Of a stretch of 64,000 nt of DNA, positions 57,285 to 64,000 are shown in pieces. A program made the position numbers and the translations under genes. Source of the stretch: Mangrovimonas spongiae. Lineage in GTDB: Bacteria; Bacteroidota; Bacteroidia; Flavobacteriales; Flavobacteriaceae. Location: positions 868,001 to 932,000 of the forward strand of contig NZ_RWBG01000001.1 in assembly GCF_003944795.1 (NCBI RefSeq), read 5' to 3'. Numbering within the stretch: the first letter of the stretch is position 1; the number at the start of each line of letters is the position of its first letter. The notes beneath the pieces are model-generated. The model made no database searches. It was not told the DNA's origin and saw only the letters and a list, made by a program, of their open reading frames with translations.

Positions 57285-57356
57285 GATACGAAAACATTAT
57301 CGTTAAATTTAAATTGAATAATAATTAAGCTATTAACAAGAAGCGCAAGTATTTTG

Positions 57357-57364
57357 TAAATTTG
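57357..57364 (+). promoter_or_regulatory. -7 promoter box for eno
   Basis: TAAATTTG matches TAnnTTTG and lies 25 bases before the eno ATG. No clear -33 TTTG is seen. Confidence 0.5.
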
Positions 57365-57380
57365 TTAGAATAGTAATTAA

Positions 57381-58682
<1,302 letters not shown>

Positions 58683-58704
58683 AAACATCATCAGTTTAAA
58701 AATT

Positions 58705-58741
58705 AAAAGCGGTTATTGATCTTTCAATAATCGCTTTTTTT
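58705..58741 (+). terminator. Terminator after eno
   Basis: AAAAGCGGTTATTGA pairs with TCAATAATCGCTTTT (one G-T wobble), followed by more T's, 22 bases after the eno stop. Confidence 0.85.
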
Positions 58742-58814
58742 ATGCATAGTTTTTAACAATTTCTTAATAGCTAAAACCTTTACTAAGTTACTTCATAAAT
58801 CCTTAGATATTTCT

Positions 58815-58822
58815 TAAATTTG
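58815..58822 (+). promoter_or_regulatory. -7 promoter box for gltA
   Basis: TAAATTTGTGAC matches TAnnTTTG and lies 45 bases before the gltA ATG. The -33 region is AT-rich but has no exact TTTG. Confidence 0.5.
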
Positions 58823-58867
58823 TGACACTTTCAAAAAAACGTCAAATTAATAAAATATAACAGACAT

Positions 58868-60154
58868 ATGTCAGATAAAGCTACATTAGAAATTAATGGC
58901 CAAAAGCATGAATTTCCTTTAATTACTGGGACAGAAAATGAAGTCGCCATAGATATTAAAACGCTAAGAGGAGTTACAGGTGGAGTTACTACCATAGATC
59001 CAGGTTATAAAAACACAGGATCATGTGAAAGTGCTATAACATTTCTTAATGGAGAAAAAGGAATTTTAAGATACAGAGGATATTCTATTGAAGACCTTGC
59101 CGAAAAAGCCGATTTCTTAGAAGTAGCATATTTATTAATTTTTGGAGAACTGCCAACACAAGAGCAATTAGATAAGTTTCATGGTGATATTAAAAAACAC
59201 TCTGTCGTAGATGACGATGTGAAAAAGATATTAGATGCTTTTCCAAAATCGGCACATCCAATGGGCGTTTTAGCATCATTAACAAGTGCGTTAACAGCAT
59301 TTAACCCATCTTCTGTAAATGTAGAGTCCGAAGAAGATATGTATAATGCTATTGTTAGAATTTTAGGTAAATTCCCTGTTTTAGTAGCATGGACCATGCG
59401 TAAAAAGCAAGGGTTGCCACTTAACTACGGTAGCGAAGACTTAGGATATGTAGAAAACATCCTAAAAATGATGTTTGAAAAGCCTAATAAAGAATACCAA
59501 CAGAGCGAGATATTAGTAAACGCTTTAGATAAGCTATTAATTCTTCATGCCGATCATGAGCAAAACTGTTCAACATCTACTGTCAGAATAGTTGGTTCAT
59601 CACATGCTGGGTTATTTGCGTCTTTATCTGCTGGAATATCTGCGCTTTGGGGACCATTACATGGTGGTGCTAACCAAGCTGTTCTAGAAATGTTAGAAGG
59701 TATTAAAGAAGATGGTGGCGATACTAAAAAATACATGGGTAAAGCAAAAGACAAAGAAGATCCATTCCGTTTAATGGGATTCGGTCACCGTGTTTATAAA
59801 AACTTCGACCCACGCGCAAGAATTATTAAAAAATCTGCCGATGAAGTGTTAGGTGATTTAGGTGTAGAAGATCCAATTTTAGATATTGCTAAAGGTTTAG
59901 AAAAAGAAGCTTTAGAAGATGACTACTTTGTAAAACGTAAACTTTATCCAAACGTAGATTTTTACTCAGGAATTATTTATCGTGCTATGGGCATTCCAGT
60001 AGAAATGTTTACAGTAATGTTTGCCTTAGGTAGACTACCAGGTTGGATTGCACAATGGAGAGAAATGAGATTGAGAAAAGAACCAATTGGTCGTCCAAGA
60101 CAAGTTTACATTGGCGAGAACCATAGAGATTTTAAAACTATAGAAAACAGATAA
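58868..60154 (+). CDS. gltA: Citrate synthase
   Basis: A 428-residue type II (hexameric-group) citrate synthase. It has an N-terminal beta domain, GILRYRGYSIEDLAEKADFLEVAYLLIFGELP, the first catalytic His in LILHADHEQNCSTST and the second in GPLHGGANQAV; MGFGHRVYKNFDPRA is the conserved third block with the catalytic-site region. It feeds acetyl-CoA into the citric acid cycle. Confidence 0.97.
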   Translation: MSDKATLEINGQKHEFPLITGTENEVAIDIKTLRGVTGGVTTIDPGYKNTGSCESAITFLNGEKGILRYRGYSIEDLAEKADFLEVAYLLIFGELPTQEQLDKFHGDIKKHSVVDDDVKKILDAFPKSAHPMGVLASLTSALTAFNPSSVNVESEEDMYNAIVRILGKFPVLVAWTMRKKQGLPLNYGSEDLGYVENILKMMFEKPNKEYQQSEILVNALDKLLILHADHEQNCSTSTVRIVGSSHAGLFASLSAGISALWGPLHGGANQAVLEMLEGIKEDGGDTKKYMGKAKDKEDPFRLMGFGHRVYKNFDPRARIIKKSADEVLGDLGVEDPILDIAKGLEKEALEDDYFVKRKLYPNVDFYSGIIYRAMGIPVEMFTVMFALGRLPGWIAQWREMRLRKEPIGRPRQVYIGENHRDFKTIENR

Positions 60155-60171
60155 AATACATTTTATAAATT

Positions 60172-60204
60172 AAAAAGCTTCATAGGCATTATGAAGCTTT
60201 TTTT
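60172..60204 (+). terminator. Terminator after gltA
   Basis: AAAAAGCTTCATA pairs with TATGAAGCTTTTT (13 bases, five-base loop) followed by T's. The next gene starts only 15 bases later, so the gene at 60219 is either read through or has its promoter in the hairpin region. Confidence 0.85.
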
Positions 60205-60218
60205 ATTTTATTTCCTTT

Positions 60219-61133
60219 ATGTTGAAGTTACATGTTAAAAACGAAACGTCTAGACTACGAGCAGTTGTTTTAGGTACAGCAGAAAGCAATGGGCCAATTC
60301 CTAAAATTGAAGATACTTACGATCCTAAATCGCTTCAGCATATAAAAGCTGGTACTTATCCTAAAGAATCTGATATGATTAAGGAAATGGAAGCTGTCGT
60401 TCAGGTTTTAAAAAAGTATGATGTTACAGTTTACAGGCCAGATATTATAACAGATTACAATCAAATTTTTTCAAGAGATATTGCTTTTGTTATTGATGAT
60501 AAATTTATAAAAGCCAATATCCTACCAGACCGCGATAAAGAATATCAAGCCATTCAACATGTCATTAAACAAATTCCTAAGGAGGATATAGTTATTTTAC
60601 CAGAAGATTGTCATATTGAAGGTGGCGATGTTATGCCTTGGAACGATTATGTTTTTATAGGAACTTATTCGGGTAAAGATTATCCCGATTATATTACCGC
60701 AAGAACAAATACAAAAGCTGTTGATGCGATAAAAGCACTTTTTCCAAATAAAACAGTAAAATCATTTGAATTGCGAAAATCTAATACAAATCCAAAAGAA
60801 AACGCCCTTCATTTAGATTGCTGTTTTCAACCGGTAGGAAAGGATAAAGCGATTATTCATAAAAATGGATTTTTAGTTGAAGAAGAATATCAATGGTTAG
60901 TCGATTTTTTTGGTAAAGACAACGTTTTTGAAATTACTAAAGATGAAATGTACAACATGAATAGCAATATATTTTCTATCTCTGAAGATGTTGTAATTTC
61001 AGAAAAAAACTTTACACGATTAAATACTTGGTTACGCGAGCAAGGTATTACTGTTGAAGAAGTGCCTTATGCCGAAATAGCTAAACAGGAAGGATTGCTG
61101 CGTTGTAGTACATTGCCGCTTATTAGAGATTAA
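60219..61133 (+). CDS. DDAH/amidinotransferase-family enzyme
   Basis: A 304-residue guanidino-group-modifying enzyme of the arginine deiminase superfamily. The catalytic triad is visible: EGGD with its Asp (about residue 143-146), His in ALHLDCCF and Cys in LLRCSTLPLIRD at the C-terminus, like dimethylarginine dimethylaminohydrolases. The substrate may be arginine or a methylated or other guanidino compound. It begins just after the gltA terminator and converges with yceI, the stop codons sharing TTAA. Confidence 0.88.
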   Translation: MLKLHVKNETSRLRAVVLGTAESNGPIPKIEDTYDPKSLQHIKAGTYPKESDMIKEMEAVVQVLKKYDVTVYRPDIITDYNQIFSRDIAFVIDDKFIKANILPDRDKEYQAIQHVIKQIPKEDIVILPEDCHIEGGDVMPWNDYVFIGTYSGKDYPDYITARTNTKAVDAIKALFPNKTVKSFELRKSNTNPKENALHLDCCFQPVGKDKAIIHKNGFLVEEEYQWLVDFFGKDNVFEITKDEMYNMNSNIFSISEDVVISEKNFTRLNTWLREQGITVEEVPYAEIAKQEGLLRCSTLPLIRD

Positions 61134-61654
61134 TCTTTTACAGCGCAAATAATAGTCACTTCAGCTTCTTCGCCAACTTTAAACGTGCCAATATCGTTAC
61201 CAATATTGTAATGAAATCGGTTTATAGTTAATTGGCCTTTAAACGTGTTGTTTTTAAAAGTAAAAGGAATACTAACCGTTTTAGAAACCCCATGCATGCT
61301 TAAATTACCTGTAGTTGAATACCCTTTATTTGTTTTAGTGACGGATGTAGATTTAAAACAGATATTTGGATACGTTGATACTTCAAAAAAATCAGGATTT
61401 TTTAAATGGGCATCCCTTTTGTCATTACCAGTATTTACAGTTGAGGCATCGATACAGATATTAAAAGCAGAATTTTCCAGACTCTCAGGGGTAAACCTAA
61501 AGTCTCCTTTCATGCCTTTAAAAGACCCTTTTACATTAAAAATTCCACCACCTTTTATTTTAAATTCAACTTTAGAATCTTTAGGAAGGATGTCTTGTGT
61601 GTAAGAGAACGTTATACACATAGAACAGAAGAGAATACTCAAGTAAGTTTTCAT
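61130..61654 (-). CDS. YceI family periplasmic protein
   Basis: A 174-residue protein with a signal peptide (MKTYLSILFCSMCITFSYTQ) and the lipocalin-like YceI barrel: GGGIFNVKGSFKGMKGDFRF, KRDAHLKNPDFFEVSTYPNICFKS and GNLSMHGVSKTVSIPFTF. YceI proteins bind isoprenoids or other lipids in their cavity. It lies 51 bases downstream of the hybrid kinase stop on the same strand and may be transcribed with it. Confidence 0.9.
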   Translation of the reverse strand: MKTYLSILFCSMCITFSYTQDILPKDSKVEFKIKGGGIFNVKGSFKGMKGDFRFTPESLENSAFNICIDASTVNTGNDKRDAHLKNPDFFEVSTYPNICFKSTSVTKTNKGYSTTGNLSMHGVSKTVSIPFTFKNNTFKGQLTINRFHYNIGNDIGTFKVGEEAEVTIICAVKD

Positions 61655-61705
61655 AACTAAAGTGTTTATTTACACTTAAAAGTAAATAAAAAAAATGAGT
61701 CCTGT

Positions 61706-63772
61706 TTACTTGTTGTTGGGGAAGTACATGTTTATAAGTTTGTAAAGGCGTTCTTTAACAAATGGTTTGGTAAGGTAATTTGTCATACCACTATTTATGG
61801 CCTTTTCTATAGCAGTTGTAGTAACGTTTGCCGATAAGCCAATAATAACCACTTGATCGTTAACTTTTCGTATGTTTTTGGTTGCCTCATACCCATCCAT
61901 TTCTGGCATGTGAATATCCATGAAAATTAGATGGTAATCTGCTGTTTTTGTCTTTTTTAAGGCTTCTAAACCATTGTTGGCAATATCAACTTGAATATTA
62001 ACCTCTTCAAGTAATTTTTTTAATACAATTACATTAATGTTGTTATCATCTACAATTAAAACGTTTAGATGTTCTAATTGTAAATTGTCGATAGATTTTT
62101 CGGTAACATACTCTTGGTTATCACTTACTTTAAATGAGGACGTGAAAACAAAAGTACTACCATTATCTTCAGAACTTTCAACAGTAATATTACCATTTAA
62201 AAGTTCGGAAAACTCTTTGCTAATAGCTAAACCTAGTCCACTACCTTCATGCTGTTTTTTTAAACTACTGTCTAATTGTGTAAATCGTTTAAAAATAGTT
62301 TTTACTTTACTTTCAGGTATGCCAACTCCAGTGTCTTTAATACTAACTTTTATGTTAAGTTTATCATCAATAAGTTGTTCTGTGTAACTTACATTAATGC
62401 CGCCTTTTTCGGTGAATTTAAGGGCGTTTTTTAAGAGGTTTGTAAAAACTTGAGAGAACTTATTTTTGTCACCATAGGCTTTAATACCTACATTTTGCGT
62501 TAAATTGGTTTTTAAAAACAGATTTTTTTCTGCAAACTGAAGTTGAAAAGTATCGGTAATATCTTTAACCTTTTTTAATGGTGAAAAAGAGGATTCTTCA
62601 AGTGTGACAGTTCCAGATTCTATTTTATGTATTTCAAGAATGTCGTTTACAATAGCTAAAAGATTTTTTGAGGATTTGCCCATTAAATCGATATATTCTT
62701 TTTCACTATCGTTAAAGTTACCTTGTTTTAAAATTTGAATAAACCCTAAAATAGCGTGAAGGGGCGTTCTTATTTCATGGCTCATATTAGACAAAAAGTC
62801 GGTTTTGGCTTTAGAGGCTTCTTCTGCTTTTCGTTTTTCTTTTTTTAAGCTTAAGTTTAAGTTTGCCAATCTGGTATTACTGTCTAAAGCTTTTTGTGTT
62901 TCTTTTAAAGATTTATGATAAAAATAGCTTAACAGGCTTAGAAGAAACGATAGCATTAAACCAAAAAGTAAAGTGTAATTTATAAACGTCCTTTCTTCAG
63001 TAGATGAGAGTAGTTTTTTTGTAGGATATAGTTTTAATTCCCAATCTTGATTTTTTAGTTTATCTGCTTTTAATAAGCTAGTGAAAGTGTAGCTGTCATC
63101 TACATTAGCTTTTTTAGGCATATTGTAGCTATAAAAAACTGTGCCATTATGATCGGTTAACTCTACACAAAAGTTATCCAAACCTTGTGAAAATGCTTCA
63201 AAATTTTGCGTAAAATCCATGCCAGCCGTTACAGTACCTTGAAATGTATTGTTATAATAGGCGGGTACATCAATTAAAAAAGCGTGGCCACCTTGTGTCA
63301 TTCTAGACCATGGCGTAATGTTAATGGTGTTTTGTTTTGTATGCTTTATCCAATCATCTTTTCTGTAATCTACTTTAGATATATCTAAACCAATAGCATT
63401 AATATTTTCTTTTACAGGTGTTATTTTTGTTATAACCATGGAGCTATCTATCCATTCAATGAATTTTATTGAATGGGATTGATTTAAAATCATCTGGGTT
63501 TCTTTTTTCCAATGTTTATGGTAATCACCTTCAGAAATTTCCAGACGATTTTTTAGGTTTTCAACTCTTTGGACTTCTTTGTTTATTGTTTTAATAAACT
63601 CTTGTGTTGATAACGTTCCTGTTAATTGAATTTGCTCTTTTACTCTTATTTGATAATCTTCGATAGATTTATCCCAGATAAAATAAGCAACAGTAGTAAG
63701 ACCAACAAATATGGCTATTGGAAGGATTAGGATATTTCTACCAGAAGTTAATATTTTGGATAAATCCTTCAT
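61706..63772 (-). CDS. Hybrid sensor histidine kinase/response regulator
   Basis: A 688-residue membrane protein. Two helices (about residues 13-32 and 264-285) enclose an extracytoplasmic sensor (CHASE/PDC-like, with FQGTVTAGMDF). A coiled coil leads to the HisKA site SHEIRTP at H332, the ATPase domain (DTGVGIP, GSGLGLAISK) and a receiver domain (VLIVDDNNINV, phospho-accepting D619 in IFMDIHMPEMDG). No output domain follows the receiver, so the signal must leave by phosphotransfer. The ligand is unknown. Confidence 0.93.
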   Translation of the reverse strand: MKDLSKILTSGRNILILPIAIFVGLTTVAYFIWDKSIEDYQIRVKEQIQLTGTLSTQEFIKTINKEVQRVENLKNRLEISEGDYHKHWKKETQMILNQSHSIKFIEWIDSSMVITKITPVKENINAIGLDISKVDYRKDDWIKHTKQNTINITPWSRMTQGGHAFLIDVPAYYNNTFQGTVTAGMDFTQNFEAFSQGLDNFCVELTDHNGTVFYSYNMPKKANVDDSYTFTSLLKADKLKNQDWELKLYPTKKLLSSTEERTFINYTLLFGLMLSFLLSLLSYFYHKSLKETQKALDSNTRLANLNLSLKKEKRKAEEASKAKTDFLSNMSHEIRTPLHAILGFIQILKQGNFNDSEKEYIDLMGKSSKNLLAIVNDILEIHKIESGTVTLEESSFSPLKKVKDITDTFQLQFAEKNLFLKTNLTQNVGIKAYGDKNKFSQVFTNLLKNALKFTEKGGINVSYTEQLIDDKLNIKVSIKDTGVGIPESKVKTIFKRFTQLDSSLKKQHEGSGLGLAISKEFSELLNGNITVESSEDNGSTFVFTSSFKVSDNQEYVTEKSIDNLQLEHLNVLIVDDNNINVIVLKKLLEEVNIQVDIANNGLEALKKTKTADYHLIFMDIHMPEMDGYEATKNIRKVNDQVVIIGLSANVTTTAIEKAINSGMTNYLTKPFVKERLYKLINMYFPNNK

Positions 63773-63796
63773 GTTTTATAGTGAGGTTAAGATATT

Positions 63797-63837
63797 TTAA
63801 CCGTAGAGAAATTAACGGGGCTTTTCTCTACGGTTAG
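63797..63837. other. Long perfect hairpin between kinase and upstream gene
   Basis: TAACCGTAGAGAAA pairs with TTTCTCTACGGTTA over 14 bases around an 11-base loop. Neither side carries a U run, so it is not a typical intrinsic terminator. It lies 12 bases after the stop of the 3' fragment gene and about 25 before the kinase ATG, and could act as a leader structure, a processing site or a protein-binding site. Confidence 0.5.
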
Positions 63838-63848
63838 AAACTCTAAAT

Positions 63849-64000
63849 CTATAACATTTCTACAAATAAACCAGAGTCGGTTTTATTAACTTTAGCTAAA
63901 CCGTTTTTGGTTAACCCTTTAATAGACTTATCCCATTTTTTGTTACTTAAACCAGATTGTGTTTTAAGCTCGTTTAAATCAATTGGGTTATTGGCTTTTA
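63849..64000 (-). CDS. Small winged-helix-like protein, C-terminal fragment
   Basis: Only the last 50 codons are present. They read ...IDLNELKTQSGLSNKKWDK followed by SIKGLTKNGLAKVNKTDSGL and FVEML-stop, which looks like the recognition helix and wing of a small winged-helix protein. A DUF2582-like family is possible. The start lies beyond the window. The identity is tentative. Confidence 0.6.
   Translation of the reverse strand, partial: KANNPIDLNELKTQSGLSNKKWDKSIKGLTKNGLAKVNKTDSGLFVEML

Overview
The window is low-G+C chromosomal DNA from a member of the Bacteroidota, most likely a marine or soil Flavobacteriaceae. The evidence is a SusC/SusD pair, flavobacterial -7 promoter boxes of the form TAnnTTTG, weak Shine-Dalgarno sequences, an Mpl murein-peptide ligase, an ECF sigma factor of the Bacteroidota type, and a single str-S10-spc-alpha ribosomal cluster without tuf. 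I saw no prophage, insertion sequence, CRISPR array, tRNA or rRNA. Nearly all of the sequence is coding, and no gene-free gap exceeds about 215 bases.

Layout. 1-2.8 kb: the start of gcvP, a UbiA-like membrane protein, and an ECF sigma factor with a tiny anti-sigma-like partner. 2.8-5.7 kb: a leftward cluster (GbsR/MarR regulator, DoxX-like, DUF2071, a divergent methyltransferase, a four-helix membrane protein) in which two near-identical palindromes sit just upstream of the regulator and of the first structural gene. 5.8-12 kb: an M3 peptidase, a candidate small RNA locus, purE-purK, and divergently a fused hypoxanthine phosphoribosyltransferase-adenylate kinase followed by obg. 12-14.6 kb: a voltage-gated-type K+ channel, a DUF4136 lipoprotein, a DinB-like secreted protein and an SDR oxidoreductase. 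14.6-20.9 kb: a very large alpha-2-macroglobulin-like protein with a TonB-receptor plug-like insert and two in-frame copies of intergenic-repeat-like sequence. 21-30 kb: housekeeping and conserved genes (TPR protein, mpl, paiB-like, radC, a degenerate polysaccharide-deacetylase-like gene, yjjG-like, a periplasmic protein, rarA, rhomboid, rlmB). 30-38.5 kb: a SusC-SusD operon with two accessory lipoproteins and no degradative enzymes, then an Omp85-type protein.

38.6-56 kb is the ribosomal supercluster: rpsL-rpsG-fusA-rpsJ, rplC-D-W-B-rpsS-rplV-rpsC-rplP-rpmC-rpsQ, rplN-X-E-rpsN-H-rplF-R-rpsE-rpmD-rplO-secY-infA-rpmJ-rpsM-rpsK, rpsD-rpoA-rplQ. It starts at a textbook Bacteroidota promoter (TTTG-N19-TACCTTTG). 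It is interrupted by a strong terminator-like hairpin between rpsJ and rplC, and by a terminator followed by a new promoter between rpsK and rpsD. adk and map, often found between secY and infA, are absent there, and adk occurs instead in the purine-salvage fusion near 10 kb. 56-64 kb carries carA, eno and gltA, each with a clear intrinsic terminator, then a DDAH/amidinotransferase-family enzyme, a YceI protein, a hybrid histidine kinase and the end of a small winged-helix-like gene.

The most interesting items are the GbsR palindrome pair, the candidate small RNA at 7.93-8.02 kb, the rpsJ-rplC attenuator-like hairpin, the plug-containing macroglobulin, and two genes whose family catalytic residues look lost (UbiA-like and deacetylase-like). 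All functional statements rest on reading the sequence and remembered family features. No database search was run.
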